A stretch of DNA of 64,000 nucleotides from Todiramphus chloris collaris (taxonomy: Eukaryota; Chordata; Aves; Coraciiformes; Alcedinidae), in assembly GCA_025345505.1 (NCBI GenBank), contig JANVCC010000261.1, positions 4,598,929 through 4,662,928 on the forward strand, read 5' to 3'. Position numbers and translations under genes: made by a program. The notes under the pieces were generated by a model. The model ran no database searches. It worked only from the letters and a program-made list of their open reading frames with translations, and had not been told where the DNA came from. This document shows, one piece after another, positions 29,701 through 44,700 of this stretch (position 1 is the stretch's first letter; the number at the start of each line of letters is the position of its first letter).

Positions 29701-32700
29701 CTTGGACTGTTAAGGAATAATTTTGATTCTTCAGTTTTTTTGGGATAAATTGGGAGTTGCCATCAGCACTTCTACTACAAGGTAGGATGCTTGGACTTGT
29801 TTCCCTTGTTCATGGAAAAGCTACCAATTAGTTTGCTGAATATGTTTCCTTTTTCATTAAAAATCATTTAGAAAAAAATCAAAACAAAGCAAACCAAACA
29901 AAAAACACCCCCACCCCCCCCCAACAAATCCCCTTTTTTTCACAATCTGTTTTTTCTAAGCCTTTTAACTTTCCTCCACTTGTGTGTCATATTGCAACTG
30001 CAGGATGCCAGCGCCCAAGTAATACATGTGAAGAAAAGGAATCAGGATCATACTGACCAGACCATGGCAAGTGCAGAAGTGGAGAGGTTTATTTTGATGA
30101 CAACACAAGGTTCCCTCAAGAAAACCACCAGAGATCACTGAAGTCAGAACACACACAACTGAAGGTGTCAACAGATGAATAATCTAGTGACAGGCTTGTG
30201 CATCCTGCACACAAGAGTGACTTCACAAGATTAAGCTGCTGAACTGCTGCACAGCTTTGTCAAGAGTCTGGATTTTCCTTGACGTTCACAAACTTTCTGG
30301 ATATTTTCCTCAGATCCTTCTTATAAACGGAAATGCACAAAGCCAAAATTCAATTTTTACCTCTAGTCTATTTTTATGGACTGTGGCTGACAGCATGAAG
30401 AAGAGCCTGACAATAGGACAACACCTGGAAAAACAGGTCTCTGCTGAGGAATGTAAAGAAGGGGTGAGGATTGTTGAAACGTTCAAAAAATGAATGTGGA
30501 TTTTTTTTTCTTCCAATCAGTTACCCTGATTAATGGGCAGGAAGGGGAAAAGTTCAATTAAAAAGAGAAACCTAAGTAAACTGACTGACCCCATCTTGTT
30601 CACACTGTTAAGAGGGAAACTGAAGAAACCCCACCCCTGAGTAAGGGTGTTGGGTATGAAAATATCCAATGTCAAAATTCAATTACTGGTGGTGAGTCAT
30701 ACACTAGGCAAATATAATTAATCAAGTAATATTCCCACATAACATATGTGGTATGGGCTAACTAGAATTTGCTCATAAGTGTGGTTGAGAGGAAAAACAG
30801 TTCTGTGCAGTATGAACTGCCAACATTTAAGTCATCCTGACTGCTACTACACAGCAAAAAGAGGCTAGAAATTACTTTGCCATGCATAGTGATAAGAAAA
30901 TAAATCTCTTAACCCTGAGCTCACAGGTGAGATCACAGGTTCAGCTTTAAAAGAAGAATAAAGTTCCCAGTAGAAAGCAACCAGAGGTTCTCACTCATGT
31001 GTCGACGAGCAACACACTCCATTCCAGAGCGGATATGACTGGAGCTCTCCGAAGCAAGGATTTCTGACAAACTTCTGCTTGGATTCCAACACTGTCCTTT
31101 TAAAGCTGGGCCAGTTACAGAGTTGTACCAGGCTGCTCAGCTCCCAGCTTTGAGCAGGAGTTAGGGTGGGAGGAACTTCACAGTTTCCTTCCAAACTAAC
31201 GTGCTATTTATACACCTTCCACAGAAACGGCCAATCACCTAAAATCTGAAAGCCTTTTTGAGCGCTGGGTGAGTGGAAGCCCGTGTCCAGCATCCACAGA
31301 AGTGAAGGGAGGGCAAGAAGAAAAGGAATGAAGGAATACTGCTTCTCATCAAAAGCCAGGTTAACAACTCTGTTGAGTTAAGAGACAGAGACAGTGATTG
31401 AGTTTCTGAGACGACAGATTTTCCTCCGTGGTTACTCCATCCAATACACATTCTCCCCCTCAATGGGGGACAGCTAACGCTGTTGGTTTCACTTCAGTGG
31501 AAAGATGTAGGCAACAACTAACCAAATTCCAAAACACTGGGTATATATTTGAAATACTATTAAATAATTCTAGTTACACATGAAAGTGAGAGTTATCACC
31601 TATATATAGCATTAGCATAAGTATAAAGGACATACTTCCTATTCTAGGTTGGTACCAAGGTGGGGGAACATACTGGTAACAGCTACCCTGGACAAATTTC
31701 AGATTAAGCAAGACAAGGTTGGAGGATTGTTTTCTCCTTTTGTCATTCTTCCACCTGTAATATGGAGCAGGGAAAGCGTGACTCCACCCTTTACAATCCT
31801 GTGTAAAGCAAGTCCTTCTTTACACAATAGGTCACAAAGGAGTATTTTCTTTCTGCTGGAAAAAGAAAGGGCAGAGAAATGTTTGCTTTATCCTACTACG
31901 TACACTGTCAGTGGGACAAAAGGAGACAGGCACTTCTCATAGTTATACAATTAAGAGTGCAGAGTGAAAAGTCTCAGTGTGACTACTGGAGAGGTTTGGA
32001 AAAAAAAGCCAAAAAATATTTCACACCCCGTGACAGAAATATCTTTCAAGTAACTCACGATACAGACGTGAGATGTACATAACAACCAAGGCTTTGAGTG
32101 AAGTGCCTCTAGTTGTGCTTGTTTTCCATCCTTCAGTGTTAGAGTTCAAGATCACAGAGGCACTGCTACCTTGTGGCTCTGCCATGGAAGGCAGAGAAGG
32201 GCACTGAACAGCTTTGTGTGGTTTCAAACTGTCTTTTCATCACATCAGAGCTGGTAGATTCATTTGTAACCATTAGTTGCTATTATTTTAAAACTCATTT
32301 GAAATGCTCCAGAGAATACTTGAAGGTTTAAATGTGAAACAGTATCAAGAATGTTCTACGAGGGCTACTGGAATCCTAAGAGTTAAATTAAGAGAGGAAA
32401 TTGTCTTTAAAAGGCAAGATTTATTGGACTTTTAAGGTCTTTTCCCTATAGGCACTCTACAGCTGGGGGGTTAAGAAGCTGGCTGGACAAAGCATCAGAA
32501 AATACACAGTAGGAAATGTTTCTGCATGATTAGGAACGTCAGAAAATGCATTGTAAGAAATGTTTCTGCATGGTTAGTGGTAGCACTGAAATATAAGACA
32601 AAGCAATGATCCAAAGTGGCTGGTGAGCAAATATTGGCCAACTTCTGCTAGATGACTATGGTGAAATATTAAATTGCCCCATTGCAGCAAAGCTCCAGGG

Positions 32701-35700
32701 AAATCAGACACTAACCCCTACCATTCAGGACCTGGCTAGCGTATCTTATCCATCTGCCTAAAAAATATTAGTATACCTTTCTGCTGCCAACATCAATAAG
32801 GCTGGTGTGAACAGAAGGCTCCTGCGAGAAGACGGTGAAGGGAGAAATACAATAAAACAGACCGTGCATCAAACATTTATCCCGAGGTATGAGTGAGTGG
32901 GAGCAGAGCTTGGCCAGCACAAGGCAAACAGAGCCCACAGAGAAGTACAAAAGCTTAAATATCCTCGTGACCCACAGCAATACCGTGCTTTTTTATCCCT
33001 CCACGCTGTTTCTGCAAGAAATCGATACGAAGACCTAAAAGATTAAAGTGAGCACAAGTAATTAACCGCATTCATTTCAGGAAAGGGCCGTACAAACCTC
33101 TCAGAGAACAAATGGAGTTGGCCCGTGTTGTAGAATCCAGCTCATCGAGTCTGACAGGGCCAGTCAGCTCACTGAGGTCAGCACCGGCAGCCGAGCACAA
33201 AAGAGGTTTTTGTAACAGGAGAACAGTACGTTCAACACAAATAATCCTACCTGCCAACAAAGACATCTCAGCTCAGTACAGTAACAAGGAAAAAGGTGAC
33301 CACGTTAATTGCCACGGCCAATAAAGACAACGATCTCTGCCAGCTACTAAGCAGATGGACAGACTCCATCAGGTTTTCTCAATGACAAAATATTTTGCTT
33401 TCGGCGATACACGCATCACGCTCTCGTTACATTTTGCAACTTAACAGGAAAAAAAGATGTTTTAAAAACTCAGACATGGCAGAAGAGAATCCAGTTCCAC
33501 TCTGACTGCATCACACCATGCTCCCTGCAACCACATTACTGCCTATTCCCTGGTAATAAGCATGGGCACCCCTTTGGGTGGTCTTATTTTGTTGCAGAGA
33601 TTGCAGAGAGTAGGTGCACGCAAAGTTCTGTTCTCCAAAGCAGGGATTTTTGCTTCCAGACACAGAGCCAGTTACACAGGTTGGTGCTTCCAGTCCACTT
33701 AGATGTTTGGCAATGACTGAAGGTGAGAGATCCAGGCACCATACAGAACGGTGCCGGAACCTCAAAAACCAGCAGCCAAAAATCAGTGCAAAGTTAACTA
33801 CCATCCTTCCATGATCTGTACGGTGGAGAAGGCTCACAGGTAAATGGTATAGAAGAATGATAGAAGTTCTGTGGCCAGGGACACGTGAGTCTCTAGATTG
33901 CCCCTCTGACTCCCTTCAGAGGTAGCAAATTCAATGAAACAAGTTTCTGAAACAAATGAAACCAAGTTTCTTAATAGAATAGACTATTTCAGTTGGAAGG
34001 TACCTATGACAATCATCTAGACCAGCTGCCAGCCTTTCAGTCTTCTGTTAGCTAGCAAATTTGATTGACACTGGTCGTTAAAATTCAACCATCAGGGAAG
34101 ACTGACAGAAATACTGGTGGACATACAGCAAGATCACCAAATTTCTCCTTTACTTTGGAGATCAAGTCAAAAATAAAACAAAAAAAATAACCTTATAGGA
34201 AAGCTGTAGTTACAACCCCACTCAAGTTTCACGTCTTGCAGTGTCAGAGACTAGGAAAATATTTCATTTTGATTCCAAATGCCTCAAACTCAATGTAAAA
34301 CTTACCATTTCCCCACAGCACATCCTTGAAGAAGACGAGCCGCGAGGCAACGCCGAGGGCTTCGGCGATTTCCGTACCGAGAACGCACGATGCAGCCACT
34401 GACACAGCAACCACTTTTGGGGTGCCACCAACCCCATTTTGCAGTGTGGAGTCAGTCACAAACAACCAAACCTCACTTTGATTTATAGAAACACTGTGCT
34501 TTGTCTATGATTTAAAAAAAAATAAAATAAAAAAATGGAATGCAATCGTTAATTTTTAGTGGAAGACTGAAATAACGTCCTCATATTTAAATAGCTAATA
34601 AAATTGACATAAATTATTACACTTAGGGCTCATACAGGATAATGGATCAAAGTTTTTTTTTAATTTTTTTTAAATTTTTCATTATTCCTTACTGCAGACA
34701 CAAACATCTCTGCCTTAAGTTAACTTTCTGAGGTTCAGCCAGTGGAATCTTGGCTTTATCTTTATCAAGTATCACGCTTTATCATAACTCAGACTGTACT
34801 AGGGACTTGAAAATATATTTTATTTTAAAAATATGATATGCTATATATACTGTATATTTTTATCCTACATATGAGAAATATAAATACAGTTAATAGGATG
34901 TCTTTATGAACAAAGACTTTATAATTTTTGCCTTTAAAAACAGAAAAGCTAAGCTAACACTAGTACCAATATTATTCCTGTGTGAGCAAATTTTCCATGT
35001 ACTGCTATCTGATTCCCAAGAGCACCAGTCCTTGGCTAACAGCTACTGCAAGTTATAAAGCTGAAGGTTTTTCTTTCTGTTGAACAGACATCTCTAAATA
35101 CTTGAATGATGCACAGAAATAGGAAAGTAGATAACTCTTAAGAGACATAGGAATCTGCAATGATAATGAAGGTTTTATGCCTAAGGTATAAAAATACTAT
35201 GGTGTGACTAAATTAAAGTATATCACAGCTAGTGATGTCACAAACAAAACACCTACATTTCATCTCAGCCTTCATATCTGAAAATACTTATCACAAAATC
35301 CATAGTGGTTTTTTTAACCATTCCACACCAGGATGATGAACAAGAGAGACCAGACAGACAGTACATCCAAACCAGTCTCTAACAAAATCAGAGGGATTAC
35401 AACCTGAAGATTCATGCTCTTCTTTTCTTTATAACACAGCTTTTATAGTATCTATGTGTGTATGTGAATTTTCCCATGCTTTAGAAAAAAATGGGTTTAA
35501 TAATAAAGTATATTTCACATTTCCCAGTCCAAGTGCCTTGTAAACATTAAGATTCTCATGTTTTAAAATATTTATCTAAGATGAAATCACCTAATTTAAA
35601 TTTTTTTTTGCTACTGCTTTTAATTAGGCTGCCAATAAACAATTCACACTTAAAATATTTAATCGAAAATCATATACTACAATAATTGGAGAGGCACATA

Positions 35701-38700
35701 CCATGTAAGTATTTTGTAGCATAAGGTAATGCAATGAGAACCCCAACTTTTTGTCTTCAGTGGAATTCAAACGTGGAAACTGCCAACTGTACTAAAATCA
35801 GCTTTCTGTTCATGCTAGCAGCAGTTAGAACCAATGCAGTAATTGCAAATAATGACTGGGATAATTCCTATCTCAGATATTATGGTTATGCCCTAATACA
35901 ATAGATGCTGCTATTGCAGTGACGTTGTTTCCTTGCCTAGTAACTACACACATTTGAGTACCTCTTCTGTGCAGGCAGCATTAGGCCAGCTTCAAAGAAA
36001 GCATTTTTTACAGCTGTCCCATGAGAATTGCTAAGGCATTAAAAGCTGGCTTTCAGAAGAATCATCCAAAAAGTAAATAATAATAACAACAGCAAAAATC
36101 ACAAGTTAGTATAAAATCATCCTCTTGCTATGTGTGACAATTTGTTCTGAACAGAGAGGACACAACAGACAAATAGCAGCAGGATTGAGTTATAAGGAAG
36201 GACAGCTCCTTAACCACAGATGGAATATATTTCCTCATATTCCTGCTGTACCCAGTACAGCCTCTGAGTTAGAACAGAAGCGTATTGCCATTCCTCTTTC
36301 ACACTAACGAAGTATCTCAGAATACTCTAGCTATATAAATACTTTTTAAAAGTATATTTCAGTTAGCTCATGTTGCAGATTATCCAATAATAAAAAAAAA
36401 TCTGCAAAATAAACCAAATCAAAGTCCCTTCCTCACTTGATGACCTGGTGATTTTGCAGGTGAAGGGCATGTCCTCTTGCCAAAGACAACTGCAGAAAAC
36501 AAGCCGCTCTTCTTGACCTTTTTCTGGGAGGATTAGGCAAACAATACACTAACAGCAAGTAAATATCTCTACATTCCTGGAGTAGTTATATGCAGAAGAA
36601 TACCTTCTATTCCTTTTCCAACATTACTTTCTAAAAACTTCTGAGCATTCATATTGCTGATTTATGAACATTTATTGCTTACAGTTCAGTGAGTGAATAA
36701 TCATTAAAAAACCAGCTACTAAACCTCCTAGTAGCACGGAGGAATTATGGTCCCTTTTTTCTGCTGGACAAGCTTCCATTCTTCAAAATCACGTCTGTTC
36801 CTGCATGCTTCATCCTTTCTCTAATTTAACGATGAAGTCCTTCTACAAAAGACTACTGATGAGCCACAGCTTCTCAGATGTAGACATTACTGAATACAGA
36901 GTTGTTTGGCTAGTATGCCACTAGCCTGTAATTTTATTTTATTGTTCAATAGAACAGGTTTCTTGGAAACAGAAGTTTACATATGTACGTGTCCATCTTT
37001 CTGTTAGCACCCTGAAGATCCCATCAAGCTAGTCCTAATTTCACATTTGCAAAGGCTCTGTTAAATTCTCACTTAGCATGGAAAAAACACAAGGGACGCC
37101 TCTCATCTCAGGAGTTAAATGTACTCCCTGCCTGAAAATTAAATCATAACTCACTGGCTTTTGAAGCAGAAGGGCAAGACCTAAATTAAATTTATGTCTC
37201 ACACTGGTGGGAAGCATCTCCAGCTATTTTGCTGGTTGTTCTGGAATTTCTTTGTCTTTGGTTCATATGCTTTGATTCACACTTTGTTTCTTGTGGAGCT
37301 GATGGACAATTGCTAATTATTCTCCACCAGAATTCAGTGCTGGCTGTACTGAGGATCCAGTTGCCAGGAAAAAAAATAAATCAGCAACAAAAAATTCCTT
37401 TTAACTACTGAGAGTATTAGTAACATTTAGAAAGAAAATTATAGCATAATTCAGAAACAAATAAATAAAACATAATTATAAGCTTTCCAACGTAACAAGG
37501 ATGGCACATGTATTTACCTAAGAGTTCTTCCTTTCTACTAACTGCACCATAAAAGCCACATTTGCCTGAGGGGCTTCTACTGAAGTCAACAAAACTAGTC
37601 TACACACTTGCATGCAAAGAGCAAAACTGTATTTTTATATAACCATCATCTGTTAAATTCTAACCCCAGACACTCAACTGACCAGGAACTCTTTGCTAAG
37701 TACCTAAGGATAGCATTTAGCTATAAATCGAGTCTCAATCAACTTCCTGCAAGCTCCTTTACCAGGGTGCAATATTTTCTCTGGTTAGATAGCAATTTAT
37801 TCAGAAATAATTCACTTGCTAGACTGGATGGCATAGAAACTGGAGATGCAGTTCACTTTAACCATTCATAAGCATTTTAGATCTGGTGATAATTCTGCTC
37901 ATACAGCTCTTGAAGATAAACAAGAAAGGTTTTTGGGTTTTCCCCTAGACAAGATAAATTCTGGCTTCTTCACACAAACGTTACATTGATTTTATGCTGA
38001 ATTAATTGCCAAGTGAAAAAGATTACCTGCAGCCTTAGATACAGCACTTGTGCCCAAAAGCTACAACGTTCATTACAACCATTGATCTGAAAATAGCACA
38101 AAAACAGGGAATGAGACAAACACAATACCCTAAATCCAGTGGTAGAAAGCATTTGTTATCTGACTTGTAAAGCAGGTTACCTGAAGAATATCCTTTAGAC
38201 CACGAGCAGCTGGTGGCTGGTACAAATTAGCAATCTGTTCTTCCTCATCCACTTCCACGTGTATTTCACCAGACTGAACAGTAAGGATGTAACAGAAGCT
38301 GGGAGGAGGAAGATTAGCTGTCATCTATTAAAGAAGTAAGGAAAAGAAATGTGACCTTAAAAAAGGCACTTTAATCTGGCCAGTTGAGTTTTACAAGAAT
38401 AGCCGAAAGGAACCACACAATTTACATTTTAAGAGGGATGGGGAAACAAAATTACATGGTTAATAACAGTGACTCTCTGAAGTAGAAGTTGAGTTAATAA
38501 ACCGAAATTCACAAGTAGTAAGTGAAATCAGCTTGTGGGTATCATTCTTTCCATAATCTGACATTGATCCTCATCACAAAAACATCTCCTGATTTGGGAC
38601 GCTCAGCAAACACTGCCACTATTTGAAGGTGCTTGTTGTTGGCTTTGTGCTTTTTTATTGCATGGTAGGAGTCTCTTGATTTTTTTTTTTTTTTTTTTTT

Positions 38701-41700
38701 AATATCTATAACCTTGCTGAAATTTGGGGACTTTTGCATGTGGGTGGGTTTTTGTGATAGTAAACAGCTGCCACGCTTTTAAAGCTGCCAAATTAAATCC
38801 AGGACAGCACAAGGAGATAATGAAGAACAGGAACACAACAGCTACAAGAACTGCTCTCTTTGTGTTAAGCCAGATTTTTCTCCCACCCCTTAAAAAGTAC
38901 CATGATGTAACAACTTTATCAATCACCACTTAAAGAGGTCCCAAGATAGACAGGCTTCTCAGAAAGAAAGACAATGTGAGGAAATATCTTTTATTGTGGA
39001 TATGGTAAAATATTATTCTAGTGGTTTGTTCTTAATGAAGTATTTAATTTAATAAAAGAAATAAGACTCTGCTAAAGACAGTTGCCCATCACTTCAAAAA
39101 ACCAACATGCATGAGGAAAATAAACACCAAAATAAGTTGATACCCAAATTCTCTGACAGCATTAAAGAAGGTATTTGAATGTAAATATGACTCAAAAGAA
39201 ATCAGTTCCACAGATATATTCCCAATAACATCATCAACGTGCTGGCAATGTTATTTATGTAGCTATGTATAAAACTGCTTCCATAAAACTGTGCATAAAT
39301 CTACACTGTGTGTATCAAGAAAAATGTATCGCAACTTAAAAAAATCCACTCAGCCAAAAAGTGGCAGCAGCAGAATGATCCTCTGTGGATTCCTTGTGGA
39401 ATGAGTATCAGTCCAAGTCATCCTAACTAGTAAGAGACCTAATTCCAGCAGTCATTCTGTCTTCACAGAACTTAGTGCTCAGAAAAGTGCTTTCGAACGT
39501 AAGGCTGCAAAGTGCTTCAAACAAATGAGCAGATTTCTCATCTGGCTCCATGCTATCTAATATCTCTTTCCTTCTGCAGGAAGAGGAGTAATTTGTCTGG
39601 ACATCCGGCTAGTGTAGCTCTAGAAGATTATTCAAGGGTTAATGACATAATTTTGGAAAGATGCTGCTGATCCAGAGGGCTTCAGGTTAGCCTAGGAGGT
39701 TGCCAGAACCAGTAAAACAAAACTCAGTAGCTAAAGAGAGAGAGAGTATCTGATTCCCAAAGTAAACATGATTGCACTACCAACAAAAATAGTTGTGAGT
39801 GAAAAATTCATTTCCATAATAACAAGACTTACCTTTTCAGAGTCTTGACTTTGTCCAGGAACTTTTACAGGCACTACTGGTGGCCACAGACTGTCTATCA
39901 GACTAAAAAGTCCCGATGCCCTTCAAAAAGACCAATAAAATCAGGTTTAAGATGTTTTCCAACTTTATATATTACATTAAAAAGATTCATTAAGAAATAT
40001 AATTTAAACCATTGCATGATTATGAAAACAACTTTACATCATATTTGTTTTCTGGAAGCTGGTTTTGATTTCGTCTAATTAAATCTCCATCCGTTCTGCT
40101 GGAGAGTGGAGGGGCAGGGAAGGGACCTATCCCATCCAGTGACAAGCAAGCTGCATTTAATCCTTTGCCACGAAGAGTCTGCTACATGGCAAAATTCACA
40201 GGAACAGGGAATCTAGCTTGGGAAGGACACAGATACCAGTACAGCATTTCCTTATCCTTTTTTCATTTCCTTTTCTTTTTTTCCTTTTCCCTTTCCTCTT
40301 CTCTCCTCTTTCTCTCCTCTTTCTCTTCTCTTCTCTTCTCTTCTCTTCTCTTCTCTTCTCTTCTCTTCTCTTCTCTTCTCTTCTCTTCTCTTCCCTTTTC
40401 TTTCTCTTCTTTTCTCTTTTTTCCCTTTTTTTCTTCTCTTTTCTTTTTTTCTCTTCTTTTTCTTTTTTTTTTCCCCTTCTCTTGTCTCTCTTCTCTCCTC
40501 TTCCTTTTCTTCTTTTATTATAATTTATTTTATTTTAATTTTTAAATCCATAATTTTAAATTGATAAAAGCTTTGCTTCTGACATGTTCATTCCTTGCTT
40601 TCCCCTACCATCTGGCTGTAACTGCCTTCGGGAAAGGCAGCGCTTCCCAGACAGAGAGACACAGGCGAGCTTTTGTTATCTTTGCATGGGCAGAGATCGG
40701 TCTCCTTCCTACACAGCTGCACATTTAGTTGTGATTCTTATGTATTTATTTTGCAACTTTCACACTTTTAATTTAGAAACAAACATACAATTAACAGCCC
40801 AGCATATTAAGGTAAAACACTGCAGACTCTTTAGCTTTAGCAAGGAAAGCTGTAATCTGCAGCAGTTCAGAGGCTGCCTCCTCAGTAGAGAGGGCATCCT
40901 TGCTGGGCAGGCAGGAACTTCTGCAGGAGAGGCCAAGAAAACAGCTGAGGGAGTGGAAATAGCTACAGATAACCAACTTGAAGAGGCATGCATTTTTGAG
41001 TTAAAGCTCCCAGTTATCTTGTCCTAGTTCTGTTCTGCGGAGCTGAAGCCCAGAGATCTGGATTTTAACCCCACACTGCCTCCAAGAACAAGCTGTCTGT
41101 TCCTCCAAGTAAGAAAGCCACTATTTCTGAAACAGATCTAAAGAAACGAAGCCCAAAACTTGCTAAAAGTGATGTTAGCTTTCAAAATCAACCGTTTAGA
41201 AGGAAATGGCATGCTCTGGCACAGGGCTGAAGCACGTTGCAATATGCTGCTTCTCTTCAAGGGGTCACGGAAACTTTCCTTTTAAAGTTCTGCTTTTAGT
41301 GCACTTCTGCTTAAGATGATCTATTTTTGTATTTCCCTAGTTCTTCTCTGGATTCTTAAGCACTTGGACTTTGGGTGGCTATAGGCAGTGAACTTCTTCC
41401 CATGTTTTTCCATGAAGTGTCAGGTATCATCTACGATTCAGTGTTAATAGCGATGGAACCTTTGGACCAGCACTGTAAGTTTTACGGATGTAAATCTCAG
41501 ATGGAATAAAGCTTGTGTGGTTCACAATTCAGGTAACAAGCTGGCAGATTAAAAAGAGGATGTTGCTACCTGAAGTCGTGTTCTCCATACTAATGAACAG
41601 ACCAGAAACACAAACACATTAAAGAGACTTTACAACAAACTGACGACTTCTGGAACCCTTGGCTGGGGCGAGATTTTCTCTCTTGCATGGTACAGAATGA

Positions 41701-44700
41701 TACCCTCTCTGCAGTCACAGAAGGGCCAATGCCCAGAGGAACAAGTGGCTCTCGCTAATGAGGACGGGCAAAATGAGAGTTACAGCTGGAGAGCAGGGTC
41801 TCCTGCACAGCTCGGGTGGTTACACAAGCAACCTTCCTTGCACGACACGCAGCACGAGGGCAAGGGCAGGGCATGGCCACAGACTCTTGTGCCTCTGCGT
41901 GGGCAGAGGTCACACACTTATCAATTTAGAGCAACCAAGCTGTGTTGTTGCAGTGCAGATATAACCACATCTCCACACAGACCTTGCACTGATTCCTCAG
42001 CTCTATTTTAAAGTTTGGACAAGGGACATAAAGTTGTCCCTTCTTCTTTAGCTTTTTTCCAGCTTGATACCCCACATTGGAATATCTAAGACATATGGTA
42101 TGTTTTCTTCTATTACTTGTGTCCTTTTGGAGAAGGTCATCTCCTGCTTGAACTGGAAGCACTTAAAAGCAAATGACAGTATTTGTTTACAAATAGGCAG
42201 AGGAGCAGTGTAGAGAGTGTCTCCTGAACAGCTTAGCCCCATCCTTTTCTTTGGCACCAGTCAGGCCAAGGGTAGGGACATTTGCCACCTGAAGGATTCG
42301 CAAGTTCCAAATCACATCCTGCCAGGATCTTGTCAACTAAAGGGGATGCTCTCTTCTGAAGCTGGCACTGTATCAGTCAGTGTCCCTGGTGAGGAGCTCC
42401 TCTCTTGCTCCACCCATTTACATGCCTCCAGTAAAGTTAACTTTTGGACTTTGACTTGGCAGAAGGGGGAATGAGGTGGTGGCAGTGACAGTGGAGAAAC
42501 GGCAAGACATTGTGTCCTCCTCTATAGAAAATCACTACCCTCACAGAAAGAATAAAATTCATTCTCTTTATTGGCCAAGCAACACTCAAATCCCACTTCA
42601 GCCTGAGTTGAACAATGGGTTTATTTTATCCAATACGTGTATCCACCTTCAGCTATAGAGGCAGGACAAGAGATGGACAGTTGGCTCTGTGCTGCAGTGA
42701 AGGGACATGGTTAGCTCCCAGGTGCACAAAAAGCCTCTCTGGATACAGAAGACAAGATAAAAATTCAAAAAATTTTGCGCTGTGAGTTAATTACTACTCA
42801 TGTTAAAACAAACAAACAAAGAAAACCCCATAAAATTATTTTCATTACAAAAGGACACCCTTCTTAAAAAGGGAAAGTAGAATAAGAAGTGAGAAGAAAG
42901 AGGATCAAGAAAAAAAACAACCAAACAAACAAAAAAACCCCAAAACATAGTAAAGTCTTTTGGATAACTATTTTTTTTTTACTTCAGAGACAAGGACTCT
43001 AATATTCTATAACTTTCTTTTGAAAAAAAAACCAGCAAAAAAGACTAAATCCCTACCAGGAGAAGGACAGAAACCACCTATCAGATTCTGCCAGACTCAA
43101 CACCCTACTTTCCATGCCAAACTGAAATCTATGATCAGTAACTTTCTTTTTGTCCCATACTAAATATGTAGATGTCCATTGTTTATCACCAGCGCAGTCA
43201 GACCACTGGTACCACCAATGCAGTGCTATGGCACCTGCAAAATAATTCTTTTCTATGTCCTTAATTATTTTTTGTATCCAATGTGCTCAAAAGGCATCCC
43301 TCTCAACTTGAAGCTTTCCTTGCTGAATTCTGGGAGATCTTTTCGCCGCATCCATAAATGCAAACTGCCTGCTGTGCACCCAGGCAGCAGTCAGAGACTT
43401 TTGAAGATGTGAAACTGTTAAACAGCCCAAATACACAGCTGAGCAAACGCAAAACATCCCTGCGCGCGCAAAAATGAATCCCGACATGTTTAACAAATCA
43501 TCTGAAACTACTCCACGGAAAACTCACTGGAAGATAGGGTGTGATATTAATAAAATAGCATGTGCTTTTCCCTCCCCACGATACTCGCCACGGCTGATGA
43601 CTGTGCTGCCCTGTGCAGAGGCAGCTGCTTTCGTTTGCTCACGTAACCACCTTCCTTCTCAGTTTCACAGCTCAACAGAAGCCACGTTCTGCTTCTAACC
43701 TTCCTAGCTTCTTTTGCCCTTCACTGCAGTCAGATGGCATATATTCATTCATGCATGTGTGCATAGACATGTTTGCTTCACAATTTTTCATTAAATATAT
43801 AAAAACAAAGAGAAAAGCTGTTGTAATTATACTTAGTAAAGTGATAAAACAGTATCTACACTATCAGCACATCTACTCTGATCCAGTGGAAACTTAATTC
43901 CTTTCATACCACATGCTAGACTACAAAAACCCAAACATTTTGCTTTTTCAGAACTATTCCAGACTCTGATCTGACAACTTATTTCATAACTTAATAAGAT
44001 GATTTTGTTTATTCCTCTCACAAGCTTGAAGCTTCACCCACAGTTCTGGTCCAAGAACTTTGTGTGTGACATTCCTGATTCAATTCTACAGCTTGTAGTT
44101 TGGGGGATTTTTCAATCTTAATAATCATAGATTCAAGGGAAAATTACTAGAGGAGAAAGTATCAGCAGTATCAAAGACAGCAGAAGGAAAACAATGCCGA
44201 TAACCAGGAAAAAAGAAAGACTTTGTAAGGTTTACAGCAGGGGACAGGAAGAAAGCTGCCAGGACTCTGCTCCAATGTCTTCCACAGCTTGCTCTGGGGA
44301 CTTAAGACTTAGCACTTCTCTTTTTCCTATTCTCCCAATTATAGTCTAAACCAAAACGGTTTTATTTTGGCATTATCAGTTTTAATTACTAAGAACTCAA
44401 ACATGAAGCAATTCCCAGCCCTCCGTGAAACATCTCCTTACTCAAAACCTGAAGTTCAGTAATAATCACCTAGACTGCCCAGGCTTCAGCTATCAAAAGA
44501 CAAGCAATCCAAATATAAAGCTGATAAGACAGTTTTCCCTTTAAGTGCCCTCTTTGGACCTTGCAGTGCCCAAGCTATGAAACACCGGATTTTCCGAAGC
44601 TTGAGCAATAAAAGCAACACTATCATAAACCAAAAATCTGAGCCTACTAAACCAGAACCTCAGTCAAAATACAAACAAGAGGGGAAGGATTGCTCACTTT

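Noticed and set aside
30995-31091. 97-nt exon-like segment with a strong GTGAGA donor
   Set aside because: It would shift the SPIDR frame, and the flanking exons already join correctly without it.
32777-32821. 45-nt exon-like segment ([15 protein letters not shown]) with good splice sites
   Set aside because: SPIDR is in phase 1 between 33098 and 28595; insertion hits an in-frame stop, and the remembered human protein has no counterpart. Kept only as a possible poison exon.
40165-40545. Ser/Phe/Leu-rich open frames
   Set aside because: Translation of the TTCTC pyrimidine tract.
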